From Candidatus Fimivivens faecavium (GTDB lineage: Bacteria > Bacillota > Clostridia > Oscillospirales > Ruminococcaceae), in assembly GCA_018716105.1 (NCBI GenBank), contig DVKH01000028.1:54792-118791 (forward strand): a DNA stretch of 64,000 nucleotides. Reading direction: 5' to 3'. Under the pieces are notes generated by a model that had not been told where the DNA came from, did no database searches, and saw only the letters and a program-made list of their open reading frames with translations. How positions within the stretch are numbered: the first letter of the stretch is position 1; each line of letters begins with the position of its first letter. A program made the translations under genes and the position numbers. This document shows, piece after piece, positions 27,698-35,381 of the stretch.

Positions 27698-28721
27698 GGG
27701 GCGATCCCTCCTTTTGTTGATTGGGAACCGTCTGGTCCGGCGCCAGACCGATTTGATAAAGGGCGTTTGCGAACGAGCCGCAGGCCGACTGAAGGTGTTT
27801 TCGGACCCCGGGCGGGACTTCGTCCCTCCGGGGAGCGCGGCCGAGCGCCTTTGCAAGGCTGCGTAGCTGCTCCAATTCTTGTTTTGTTTCGTCGCTGAGG
27901 TTTAAGACCTGGTAAGTACAGTCCTGTAGCGATTTGCTGTGACGTTTGCGGCCGGCGTCTTTGCGCCCTTCGAGACCGGAGCCGGAGAACGGCCTTAAGT
28001 GGGCAACCGGCTCGAATCCAATCTGAAACAGCGCGTTCCGCCAGGAGCCGCAGCGCGCGGTCAGCGCGCTGCGGACCGGTTCGTCTACCTCGCTGCGGAG
28101 CGGGACTCTGCCGAGCCGGTAAGCGGTTTGGCGCACCTGTTCGAGCAGCGCGCGGGTTTCGTCGTCGAAATCGGTGATGATGTGTTGGGATTGGTTCCGG
28201 CGAACGCCGGCGGCATTTAAAACATCGCCCCAGCGGCGGTAGCGCTTGCGGAGCGCCGCGCAGACATCGGGCAGATCAGACGGGTGGGGGATTCTGCCGA
28301 GTTCGCGGGCCTTTTCACGAACAGATTCCAAAAGCGCTTCGGCCCGCTTTTGCTCTTCGGCCTGACGCTCCAGCGAGACGCCGCCGCTTCCGGCCGATTT
28401 GCTCAGGTTCGCCCGCACAAGGGCATAGGGCCATTTTTGGAAGCGAAGGCGGAGATAGCTGAGCGTGACCCAGAACATTTCCTTCTGCGCGGGCGAGCGG
28501 CCGAGCCGCTTTGCGGCGGCGCGAAGCCGGTCGAGCAGTTCCTCGTCCGAAAGGCTTTCGTAAAAGAGCCGCCCCTCCGGAAGGGAGGGATCGAACGCAT
28601 CGCGGATCTCCGGCGGCGCCTGAGCCGCACGGTTGCAGTCGTAAGGCTGCTTCGCTTCCAGCCGGTCGAGCCAGGCGAGCTTTCGGTTTCGTTCATTACA
28701 GTCCAGTTTTTTCAGTTCCAT
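27675..28721 (-). CDS. Protein of four HNEAR-type repeats, first gene of the cobalt operon
   Basis: 348 residues, Arg/Lys/Glu rich, no membrane segment. Four degenerate units of about 45 residues at 60-105, 128-172, 190-235 and 280-325, each with the plan LLxxLRxxAxxLGRxP, a helix, then C/RxGSWxNALxQIG (for example [14 protein letters not shown] and [15 protein letters not shown]). The pattern matches the homing-endonuclease-associated repeat, a putative DNA- or RNA-binding helix-turn-helix unit, but no nuclease domain is present. ATG 28721 has AGGAG upstream. It overlaps cbiM by 23 bases, so it is in the cobalamin-controlled transcript. Function unknown; a nucleic-acid-binding regulator is the simplest guess. 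Confidence 0.75.
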   Translation of the reverse strand: MELKKLDCNERNRKLAWLDRLEAKQPYDCNRAAQAPPEIRDAFDPSLPEGRLFYESLSDEELLDRLRAAAKRLGRSPAQKEMFWVTLSYLRLRFQKWPYALVRANLSKSAGSGGVSLERQAEEQKRAEALLESVREKARELGRIPHPSDLPDVCAALRKRYRRWGDVLNAAGVRRNQSQHIITDFDDETRALLEQVRQTAYRLGRVPLRSEVDEPVRSALTARCGSWRNALFQIGFEPVAHLRPFSGSGLEGRKDAGRKRHSKSLQDCTYQVLNLSDETKQELEQLRSLAKALGRAPRRDEVPPGVRKHLQSACGSFANALYQIGLAPDQTVPNQQKEGSPRVILDKK

Positions 28722-28828
28722 CACGAGACTCCTGTACGACTTAAAGGTTTCCGGTTCCTGCGAGGCCCACAGCGGCTCGCCGCGTATTCACCCCCCGGCT
28801 GCCGAAGCCGTTCGCCGGAAAACAACAA

Positions 28829-28860
28829 ACGGCTATGGCGCAACTGATCGCCACAGCCGT
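28829..28860 (-). terminator. Expression-platform terminator of riboswitch 2
   Basis: Minus-strand stem ACGGCTGTGGCG / CGCCATAGCCGT (one G-T pair) followed by TTGTTGTTTT, located between the second aptamer and the first gene. Confidence 0.8.
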
Positions 28861-28909
28861 ATTTCTGTGCTTCAAAACGGCGCCTGCTGGAATCACAGGG
28901 GATTCCAAT

Positions 28910-29094
28910 GGCTGCCCTGTCCTCTTGTAGGTCTTCTGACTCACGCTTATCGGAGATGGAATTTCCGTCTCCGGCATCCTGTGCCCGGCCTTCTCAGGTT
29001 TCCCCAATGACCGACTTTCGTCTATGGGCGCAGACATTGGGCGTATACAGCGGCGGTACCGTCCGGGATTCTCACCCAGTTCCCTTGTCCAGCC
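28910..29094 (-). ncRNA. Cobalamin riboswitch, classical long aptamer (second in tandem)
   Basis: On the minus strand: P1 GGCTG / CAGCC closes about 185 bases; inside are GGGAACTGGGTGAGAATCCC, the CCGCCGCTGT segment, and a B12-box-like GAGTCAGAAGACCTAC, in the canonical order of the cobalamin aptamer. It precedes a terminator and the cbi operon, fitting repression by adenosyl- or other cobalamin. Confidence 0.9.
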
Positions 29095-29146
29095 GTACCG
29101 TCTTTTCCGCGGGCGGCCACAAAAAGAGCGATGAAGTTGTGACATA

Positions 29147-29176
29147 AAAAACGCCCATCCCAAAAGCGGAACAGGT
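29147..29176 (-). terminator. Probable terminator between the two aptamers
   Basis: Minus-strand hairpin CCTGTTCC / GGGATGGG (several G-U pairs) with loop GCTTTT, followed by CG and a run of six T. It would be the expression platform of riboswitch 1. Confidence 0.6.
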
Positions 29177-29227
29177 TTCCTTGTACAATGCACAACAGAA
29201 TACAAGTCCACCAGGGCTTTCTTTTCC

Positions 29228-29342
29228 CATACGCTCCCGGCTGACTTACCGCCCAGGGCGGCTTACAGCATACCTGTGCCGGACTCTCACCGGTCTTCGG
29301 ACAAAGAGCGCCGCGCCGTTTTTGAGCGCCGCTCATCGTATC
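29228..29342 (-). ncRNA. Cobalamin-riboswitch-like compact aptamer (first in tandem)
   Basis: Minus-strand segment of about 115 bases closed by GATACG / CGTATG. It holds ACCGGTGAGAGTCCGGCAC, then GCTGTAAG, a short GC hairpin (GCCGCCC..GGGCGG), and AAGTCAG, matching the 5' core of cobalamin riboswitches, but the peripheral arms are short and the B12 box diverges after AAGTCAG. It begins about 25 bases from the predicted transcript start. Probably a compact class of the same family. Confidence 0.65.
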
Positions 29343-29374
29343 TGTTATACTGTGAAGTTTTTTATGTCTTGTTT

Positions 29375-29403
29375 ATCATAGCAAACAAAAATAGGAATGT
29401 CAA
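29375..29403 (-). promoter_or_regulatory. Promoter of the riboswitch-cbi operon
   Basis: Minus-strand -35 TTGACA (consensus), 17-base spacer, -10 TATGAT; leader of about 640 bases to the first gene. The leader holds both aptamers and terminators. Confidence 0.85.
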
Positions 29404-29441
29404 GAACGGCAAATAAGAATCGAAACCCGATGAAGAAGGCA

Positions 29442-29476
29442 AAAACCGCTCTGATTGTTTTGGTCAGAGCGGTTTT
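29442..29476. terminator. Terminator at the end of the ABC export operon
   Basis: AAAACCGCTCTGA / TCAGAGCGGTTTT stem with a nine-base loop, ten bases past the permease stop on the minus strand. Confidence 0.9.
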
Positions 29477-29485
29477 ATTTAAAAA

Positions 29486-30847
29486 TTAATCCTGTTTAAT
29501 CGCTGTGAGCGCCGAAATTTTCACGGCCCGGTTGGCGGGATAGAATCCGGAGAGAAGGCCGACGCAGGTTGAAAAGACCAGCGCGGCGCCCACCAGCCAG
29601 AGCGGGATGATCGAGACGGCGGTCCCGGCGCCCTGCGCGCCCATGCCGTAAATATCGCTCGACATCGAGAAACTCAAGCCGAAATAGTTCATCAGGAAGG
29701 ATAGGAAATACGACAGCGCGATCCCAATCACGCCGCCGAGAAAGCCGATCGCCCCCGCCTCCATCAGGAAGATGGTGCGGATGTCGCGGACAAAACAGCC
29801 GACCACCTTCATGATCCCGATTTCGCGGGTCCGTTCATAGATTGACATCACCATCGTGTTTGTGATGCCGATCGCCGCGACGAACAGCGAGATTGCGCCA
29901 AGGCTGCCGAGAATCATCTGCTGCTTATTCGCCTGCTCCTCCATCGGTTTGCGGATGGTTTCCATGGAATAGGTTTCAAAGCCCATGTCCTGGATCGCCT
30001 GCTCGATTTCGCCGACGTATTGGATGTCGGAGACCTTGACCTTCGCCTGTGTGTAGCCGGTGTCGTCGCTGGCCTTGATTTTATTGACCTTCATGTAGTC
30101 CTCTTCCATCTTTTTCAGATCGGCGATGTTCATAAACATCCCGCGCGAGGTTTCATATCCCCGGCCCCAGTCCTCTTTCAGAATGGCGGTGACGGCCGCT
30201 TTATATTCCACCTTCCTGGCGCTGGAGGCGGCGTCGCCCTGATTTTCGGGCTGAATGACGTATTTTGATGTGAGAGGGTCAAAAAACGGGTCGGCGATGT
30301 TCCCGTTTTCATCGGGATAGGGATCGACACGGTTGTTGTTCTTCCGCTTGGTGTCGCGGAAGTTATAGGCCGCGTACTGGCCCATGACAATCGAGTAGGG
30401 TTCGGAAAAGGCGTCTTCAAAGCTGCCCTCGATCAATTCATAGCCGAGCAGCGGAAGCGCCTCTGGGTAGACGCCGACAACGTTGTAGAAATAGTTCTGA
30501 TACCGGTCGTTGCGCCCGGTGTAGATGTTGGCCTGAAGGTAGTTTGGCTGATAGAACGGCGTTGCGACAACGACGTTCGGCATCGCCTGGATCTGGCTCA
30601 TCACCTCGTCAGTGAGGGCGAGGAGCTTTCCGTCCTTGCTGCTGCCGTAGTTATAGATTTCGATGACGGTCAAATCGCCCATCTCAGCCAGCATGGCGTC
30701 CTGGCTGGCCTTCATGCCGATCCCGATCGAGATCATGACCACGATTGCGCAGGTGCCGACCACCACGCCGATGACGGTCAGAAGGGTCCTGACTTTTCTT
30801 CTGGCGAGGTTGCGAAGGCACATGGTGATCAGATCAGATGTCTTCAT
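29486..30847 (-). CDS. MacB-type ABC transporter permease
   Basis: 453 residues. N-terminal membrane helix (about 20-42) after LRNLARRKVRTLLTVIGV, a large extracytoplasmic MacB periplasmic core-like domain (about 45-320), then the FtsX domain with three helices (SLFVAAIGITNTMVMSIYERTREIGIMK, and two more). Type VII ABC systems use this mechanotransmission fold to move or sense substrates outside the membrane. It overlaps the preceding secreted-protein gene by 14 bases. Confidence 0.9.
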   Translation of the reverse strand: MKTSDLITMCLRNLARRKVRTLLTVIGVVVGTCAIVVMISIGIGMKASQDAMLAEMGDLTVIEIYNYGSSKDGKLLALTDEVMSQIQAMPNVVVATPFYQPNYLQANIYTGRNDRYQNYFYNVVGVYPEALPLLGYELIEGSFEDAFSEPYSIVMGQYAAYNFRDTKRKNNNRVDPYPDENGNIADPFFDPLTSKYVIQPENQGDAASSARKVEYKAAVTAILKEDWGRGYETSRGMFMNIADLKKMEEDYMKVNKIKASDDTGYTQAKVKVSDIQYVGEIEQAIQDMGFETYSMETIRKPMEEQANKQQMILGSLGAISLFVAAIGITNTMVMSIYERTREIGIMKVVGCFVRDIRTIFLMEAGAIGFLGGVIGIALSYFLSFLMNYFGLSFSMSSDIYGMGAQGAGTAVSIIPLWLVGAALVFSTCVGLLSGFYPANRAVKISALTAIKQD

Positions 30848-32555
30848 CTTCGAATATGCTCCTCTTGGCCTTTGCTTTCTGGACGGTGATATAGAAGCTC
30901 ATCCCGGCGACCACCACGCCCATCGCGATCGCGATGGTTTTGGTGTGATCGGGCTTTGCATCCACCGGTTCAACCGGTCCGGGGTCCATCGGGAAATCGA
31001 TCCCTCCGATTGGATCTTCCGGGATAGCGAAGCTCTGGACCGGTATGGTGAATTTATAGGAAAGTTCCTTCGGGTTCATGTTGGCGTCCTCATAGGTGAT
31101 GAGAATCTCTCCCTCGAGCGTTCCGGCTTCGAGCGGGCGGATGTAGAAATCCGCGCCGTTTTCGCTGCCCGCTTCCAGGTTGCCGACATACTGGGATTGG
31201 CCGGCGTTGGCCATGTTGCCCTGAAGGGTTGCGGAAACGTTATAGACGCCGCTCCGGCCCTTGTTCACAAACGGGATGTAAATCGAAAACTCCTCGCCCT
31301 CATAGGCCATATCCGGCATTTCCGGCGTACCGATTTCAAATCGGTCCGGGAATGACACCGGGATGGTGATCTTCTCTTCGCTCTTGTTGCTCAGGCGCTG
31401 TTCGTTGTCGACATACTGATAGGAAAAGCTGATATTGATCGCGTTGGCGTCTTCGTCGTCGGTCACTTTGGTCAGGCCGGTGTTGATGGTGACGGTTTTT
31501 TCGATGTTCCCGCCCGCGAACAGTTCGTTGATATAGATGGTGTTCGAGGAGGAGGACATCGAGAAAACGCCGGTGGGGGAGATGTTCATCACGATATTCT
31601 CAAGCGTATGGGTGGAGCTGGTGTTCCGAAGGATCAGCTTGAGATCGAAGTCGGCGCCAGCGGTCACCGTATCCCCGCCGAACGAGTAGCTGTCCACGAT
31701 GATGTAGGGGATCAGCGGGTCGAGCTCCTGGCTGGAGCTGTCGTCGGAGCCGTCATCGTCGTCGCGGACATATTCCACCGCGTTTGTCACGGTGTAAGAA
31801 CACTCTGCGGCATGCTCCGCGCCGTCGGCCGTCTCGTACTGAATGGTGAAATTGATCGAGTTTCCGTGTCCCGAATAGCGCAGGTCCGGCAGAATCACCT
31901 CGAATGCGGCGCGGTCATTGGACGAGAGATCAATCGCTTTTACCGTGGGATCGGCGCCTTCGCGGACGAACGCGCCGACATTAAAGAGGACGCGAGGCGT
32001 TACCGAGCGGTTGACATCCGCCGCGGACACGTTTGGATCCACGACGATAAACTTGGCGTCGAGCAGCTTTCGGCGATAGATTTTGGTCGTGACGCTGATT
32101 TCAGCGCCGGTGCAGGGCTCCGCGCCGAGGGTATTCGCGGAATAGAGGTTGACCTGGTTGATGACCGGGTTAAAGAGGGTCATCTCGGAATCGCCTTTGA
32201 TGTTAAAATAAAAGGTATCGCCCGCAACCCACCCGGAACCGTTGACCTTCTTGATCATCAGGCCGCCATAGTAAAGGCGCTCGCCGGTAAACCCGAATTC
32301 CTTTGCGGTTTCATAACCTGCGCCTGAACTCGGTTCCCGTATCTGAAGGGTTAAAGTCCCGTCGATCAGCACAATGCGGCAGTTGTAGGTGCCGGCCGCC
32401 GAGAAGAATACGGGATCCGGGACGCCGGAGATGGTGATGTTGTCGGACTTCTGGCTCCCGATCGTAAGCTCCGCGGCATATGCCGGAAGGATCATCAGGG
32501 ATAAGGCGATCACAACCGCAAAGGCGGCGGACAGCAGTCGTTTGATCGTGTTCAA
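30834..32555 (-). CDS. Large exported, C-terminally anchored protein of a MacB-like system
   Basis: 573 residues. Signal peptide 1-27 (LLSAAFAVVIALSLMILPAYA), a long extracellular region of beta-sandwich repeats, including two CARDB/NEW3-like stretches (VTAGADFDLKLILRNTSSTHTL at about 300 and YEGEEFSIYIPFVNKGRSG at about 425), and a C-terminal membrane helix (about 540-562) with a short basic tail. Two Asp/Ser-rich patches could bind calcium. Encoded between the ATPase (four-base overlap) and permease, so it should act with them as an extracellular partner, replacing the usual MacA adaptor. Not matched to a named family with certainty. Confidence 0.75.
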   Translation of the reverse strand: MNTIKRLLSAAFAVVIALSLMILPAYAAELTIGSQKSDNITISGVPDPVFFSAAGTYNCRIVLIDGTLTLQIREPSSGAGYETAKEFGFTGERLYYGGLMIKKVNGSGWVAGDTFYFNIKGDSEMTLFNPVINQVNLYSANTLGAEPCTGAEISVTTKIYRRKLLDAKFIVVDPNVSAADVNRSVTPRVLFNVGAFVREGADPTVKAIDLSSNDRAAFEVILPDLRYSGHGNSINFTIQYETADGAEHAAECSYTVTNAVEYVRDDDDGSDDSSSQELDPLIPYIIVDSYSFGGDTVTAGADFDLKLILRNTSSTHTLENIVMNISPTGVFSMSSSSNTIYINELFAGGNIEKTVTINTGLTKVTDDEDANAINISFSYQYVDNEQRLSNKSEEKITIPVSFPDRFEIGTPEMPDMAYEGEEFSIYIPFVNKGRSGVYNVSATLQGNMANAGQSQYVGNLEAGSENGADFYIRPLEAGTLEGEILITYEDANMNPKELSYKFTIPVQSFAIPEDPIGGIDFPMDPGPVEPVDAKPDHTKTIAIAMGVVVAGMSFYITVQKAKAKRSIFEDEDI

Positions 32556-33436
32556 GGCTGGTTCTCTCCTTTATCATCAGACGTGGAACTTGCGGCTTGT
32601 TCTTCCGGCAGCGGGGCCGCGGCGGGGGTTCCGGCCGGCGTTTCCCCAGGGGATTGCTCCTGGAAGCTGGGATCCGGCGGCTCTGACAGGCGCTTGGTCG
32701 AGGGCTCGTTCTCCCCGGCCGCCGCCAAGGCGGCCGACGGCGCGGCCGGCGCGCATTTCCTGTCGCCGACAAGCTGGCCGTCTTTGATGGTGACGATCCG
32801 GTCCGCATATTTTGCGAGCTCGTTATCGTGCGTAACCAGGACGAAGGTGATGTTGTGCTCGTGCGCCATATCGATTAGAAGCCGCATGACCTCAAGGGTT
32901 GTCCGGCTGTCGAGATTTCCGGTCGGTTCGTCGGCAAAGACGATTTTGGGCTTGGCCACAAACGCGCGGGCGATGCCGACCCGCTGCTGCTGGCCGCCGG
33001 ACATTTCGCTCGGCTTATGGTGCAGCCGGTTTCCGAGGCCGACCTTTTTGAGCATGGCGGCGGCCTCCCGGTCGCGCACCGCGCGGTCGATGCCGCGGAA
33101 CAGAAGCGGCATGCTGACGTTTTCCGCCGCCGTCAGGGCGGGGAGGAGGTTATAGGATTGGAAGACGAACCCGATATTCTTTTGCCGGAACTGCGCAAGC
33201 TGGTCTTCCGACAGCTTGGAGACGTTCGTTTTCCCGATAAACACCGCGCCCTTGGTCGGCTTTTCGAGTCCGGCGAGCTGATTGAGCAGCGTGGATTTTC
33301 CGGAACCCGAGGTTCCGAGAATACAGCAGACTTCGCCTTTTTGAATCTCCAGATTGACGCCGCAGAGGGCCTTGACCTTTTCATGGCCGATCCGATAGTA
33401 TTTATGTAGGTCTTTGACCGTGATAATCGCGCTCAC
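32552..33436 (-). CDS. MacB/LolD-type ABC transporter ATPase with acidic Pro/Ala tail
   Basis: 294 residues from GTG 33436 (GGGAGGG lies 12 bases upstream, slightly far; the frame is open to 33490). Walker A GTSGSGKST, Q loop FQSYNLLP, signature MSGGQQQRVGIAR, Walker B IVFADEPTGNLD, H loop VTHDNELA. The last 65 residues are a low-complexity Pro/Ala/Ser/Glu tail not found in ordinary LolD-type ATPases. First gene of the three-gene operon. Confidence 0.9.
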   Translation of the reverse strand: MSAIITVKDLHKYYRIGHEKVKALCGVNLEIQKGEVCCILGTSGSGKSTLLNQLAGLEKPTKGAVFIGKTNVSKLSEDQLAQFRQKNIGFVFQSYNLLPALTAAENVSMPLLFRGIDRAVRDREAAAMLKKVGLGNRLHHKPSEMSGGQQQRVGIARAFVAKPKIVFADEPTGNLDSRTTLEVMRLLIDMAHEHNITFVLVTHDNELAKYADRIVTIKDGQLVGDRKCAPAAPSAALAAAGENEPSTKRLSEPPDPSFQEQSPGETPAGTPAAAPLPEEQAASSTSDDKGENQP

Positions 33437-33567
33437 AAAGGTGCTGATCCCTCCCGTCTTTGAAACTTTGATTCTTAAACAAGGTGTCATATTTGTGAGA
33501 ATTTATTGCCTTTGGGCGCGGCGGCGCGAAAGAATCCGCGTTTGACCAAGGCCCATTTCACTGAATT

Positions 33568-33596
33568 ATTATACCGTATCCGGGAGAAACGGTAAA
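33568..33596 (-). promoter_or_regulatory. Promoter of the ABC export operon
   Basis: Minus-strand -35 TTTACC, 17-base spacer, -10 TATAAT; about 125 bases of leader. Confidence 0.75.
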
Positions 33597-33627
33597 GGGC
33601 CGGAGTCAAAGAGAACCGATCGTCCTT

Positions 33628-33665
33628 CAAGAAACAGGCCCGGCAACTGCTGGGCCTGTTTCTTG
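33628..33665 (-). terminator. Terminator after the cation-efflux gene
   Basis: CAAGAAACAGGCCC / GGGCCTGTTTCTTG 14-base stem, ten-base loop, ten bases after the stop codon on the minus strand. Confidence 0.88.
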
Positions 33666-33674
33666 ACGGGTCTC

Positions 33675-34589
33675 TCACAATTTGTCTTTTTGTATCGGGC
33701 GGCGCTCGGCGTAGGGGTTCACATGAACCATGCAGTGCTTGACGCCGGGGAATTCCCGCTCGATCCGGTGGTGTACCCGGCTTGCGATGTCGTGGCCCTC
33801 CTTGACGGTCTGGGAGCCATCGACCGAGATCTCGATATCGACGTAGTACCGGGAGCCAAACCGCCGTGTTTTGAGGCTGTCTACCCGCATTACGCCGCTT
33901 TCGGATCCGGCGAGCCCTGCGAGCGCATTTTCAATCTCCCGCGGACAGGAGCTGTCGAGCATCTGATTGATCGCTTCCCGCGCGATGTCGAACGAGACCT
34001 TGACAATCAGGAGGGAAATCAGGATGCAGGCGATCGAGTCCATGATGGGATATCCGGCGATTGAAAAACCGATGCCGATCAACGCGCCGATCGAGGAAAT
34101 CGCGTCGGAACGGTGGTGCCACGCATCGGCCATCAGCGAAGAAGACCCTGTTTTTTTCGCCGCGCGTTTGGTATACTGATAAAGCCACTCTTTGGTTCCA
34201 ATTGAAATCAGCGCGGCAGCCAGCGCGAGCTTTCCAGGGACGACAAAAGTTCCGGAAAGCCCGCCGAGGATGGTGCGGACGCCGCCGATCCCAATTGAAA
34301 GGCCGGTCAGAAGCAGAAGGCCGGAAAGACCGATGGCCGCGACGCACTCTATCCGCTCGTGGCCGTAGGGGTGTTCGTCGTCGCTTTGCTTGCTGGACAG
34401 CCTCAGGCCGATGATCACGACGACGGTCGAAACAATGTCGGAGGCCGAATGCACCGCGTCCGACAGCATTGCGCCCGAATGGGCGACAACACCCGCAAAC
34501 AGTTTAAAAGCGGTCAGAAGGACGTTTACAAGGATGCTCACCATCGAAACGCGCACGCCGATTGCCTGATTTTGAATTTCTCTCTGATC
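33675..34589 (-). CDS. Cation diffusion facilitator (CzcD-like metal efflux)
   Basis: 304 residues from ATG 34589 (GGAG upstream). Six membrane helices and a C-terminal cytoplasmic metal-sensing domain. Transport-site residues: Asp45 and the SDAVHSASD motif in helix 2, and DAWHHRSDAISS in helix 5, giving the usual D-H/D-H-D site for Zn/Co/Ni/Fe. It exchanges metal for protons outward. The leader contains a probable NiCo riboswitch, so Co2+ or Ni2+ are likely substrates. Confidence 0.92.
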   Translation of the reverse strand, partial: DQREIQNQAIGVRVSMVSILVNVLLTAFKLFAGVVAHSGAMLSDAVHSASDIVSTVVVIIGLRLSSKQSDDEHPYGHERIECVAAIGLSGLLLLTGLSIGIGGVRTILGGLSGTFVVPGKLALAAALISIGTKEWLYQYTKRAAKKTGSSSLMADAWHHRSDAISSIGALIGIGFSIAGYPIMDSIACILISLLIVKVSFDIAREAINQMLDSSCPREIENALAGLAGSESGVMRVDSLKTRRFGSRYYVDIEISVDGSQTVKEGHDIASRVHHRIEREFPGVKHCMVHVNPYAERRPIQKDKL

Positions 34590-34619
34590 CATGAGGGTCA
34601 CTCCAATCTGTCCAAAGAA

Positions 34620-34655
34620 TAAAAAAACAGTAGCCTCCAAATGGAAGGTTACTGT
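34620..34655 (-). terminator. Riboswitch-controlled leader terminator
   Basis: Minus-strand hairpin ACAGTAACCTTCC / GGAGGCTACTGT followed by seven T. Its 5' arm overlaps the 3' end of the aptamer GGGACAGT, as expected for a metal-dependent antiterminator switch. Confidence 0.82.
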
Positions 34656-34735
34656 CCCGCGGTTGTCCCGCTGTCTGGCGGAAACGTCCGTTCCGCCGCC
34701 GACCCGGCGCGCCGAAGTGCGCCTGCACTGATTTT
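34645..34735 (-). ncRNA. Probable NiCo (czcD) riboswitch
   Basis: Minus strand shows the class hallmarks in order: TGCAGG, hairpin GGCGC/GCGCC, CGCCGGG, hairpin GGCGGAAC/GTTTCCGCC, hairpin GCGG-GACAA-CCGC, then GGGACAGT running into a terminator. Four-way junction with the conserved purine-rich joining strands is therefore possible. The outermost P1 helix is weak. Its place upstream of a CDF efflux gene is the known context of this class. Confidence 0.7.
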
Positions 34736-34741
34736 TCCGCT

Positions 34742-34770
34742 ATTTTATCACGAACATTTCCGTCTGTCAA
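34742..34770 (-). promoter_or_regulatory. Promoter of the metal-efflux gene
   Basis: Minus-strand TTGACA, 17 bases, TAAAAT; near consensus, only a few bases before the aptamer. Confidence 0.88.
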
Positions 34771-34811
34771 TATTTTATTGGATATCACGGCCAATATACC
34801 CAGAGCGCGCA

Positions 34812-35126
34812 TTATTTCAGCGGTTTAGAACCGGTGAGTTCGGCGAGGCGCCGTTCCAGCTCGGCAAGGCGCGCTTCGGTCGTCTGCTTTGTATCTTCGC
34901 CATCAAGGGCCGCTTCCTTTGTTTGGCCTTGCCCGCAGACCGGCGGATCGCCGGCGGCTGGAAGAAGCGAAGCGCGTGTGGAGATTACCTGGGCGGCGAC
35001 AAAGAGAAGATTCGCGAGCGCGTTCTGCTCATTGGCGGAGAGGTTTCCGGTCGCCGCAAGCGCAAGAACCGCGGTAGCGATCACAGATGCGGTTGCTCCG
35101 TCGTCGCCTGTGCAGCTTTGGGGCAT
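34812..35126 (-). CDS. Small hypothetical protein
   Basis: 104 residues from ATG 35126, with GAGGAGGG eight bases upstream. It has a hydrophobic helical first half (TASVIATAVLALAATGNLSANEQNALANLLFVAAQVI, two helices) and a charged coiled C terminus (TEARLAELERRLAELTG). The first half resembles small clostridial DUF6774-like proteins, but I cannot be sure. Its promoter region (CATAAT at about 35153-35158, minus strand) lies in one of two 18-base direct repeats. Confidence 0.6.
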   Translation of the reverse strand: MPQSCTGDDGATASVIATAVLALAATGNLSANEQNALANLLFVAAQVISTRASLLPAAGDPPVCGQGQTKEAALDGEDTKQTTEARLAELERRLAELTGSKPLK

Positions 35127-35145
35127 GCGCACTTCCCTCCTCAAT

Positions 35146-35330
35146 CTGCGGTCATTATGCCATAACGGCAGGCCCGATCGGGCCTGCACGCCGCGAAAGC
35201 GGCGGACAAACCGGCAGAGCCGATTTGAGTTTTGGTGAAACAGGCGCGGCGCGCGGCGTCTGCCGCGCCGGCCCCGCCGGCGGCGGGGCCGATTGGGCCC
35301 AAGCCCAATTTACTGCGGTCATTATACCAT
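35146..35330. repeat. 18-bp direct repeats bracketing repeat copy 2
   Basis: CTGCGGTCATTATGCCAT (35146-35163) and CTGCGGTCATTATACCAT (35313-35330) differ at one base and lie 167 bases apart. Read on the minus strand each contains a -10-like box (CATAAT, TATAAT). A related GGTATAATAACCACAG opens repeat copy 1. Confidence 0.75.
35189..35329 (-). repeat. Multi-hairpin dispersed repeat, copy 2
   Basis: Reverse-oriented relative of 20886-21024: AATTGGGC hairpin, GGCCCCGCC/GGCGGGGCC hairpin, GCGCGGC/GCCGCGC hairpin, a TGTTTCACCA segment and a terminal CCGCCGC/GCGGCG hairpin. The 26 bases 35249-35274 are identical to copy 1. Confidence 0.75.
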
Positions 35331-35381
35331 CATATGCCGGCGCCTGAAAATTGAGCAGGCCCGGCGGAGAGGGGCGTTTTT

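Noticed and set aside
28741..29336. Open frames of 104 and 156 residues in the cbi leader
   Set aside because: They lie inside the two cobalamin aptamers and have no ribosome sites.
29228..29342. NiCo or SAM riboswitch as alternative identity for the first aptamer
   Set aside because: The order GGTGAGAGTCC, GCTGTAAG, AAGTCAG fits the cobalamin family better and the gene context is cobalt uptake.
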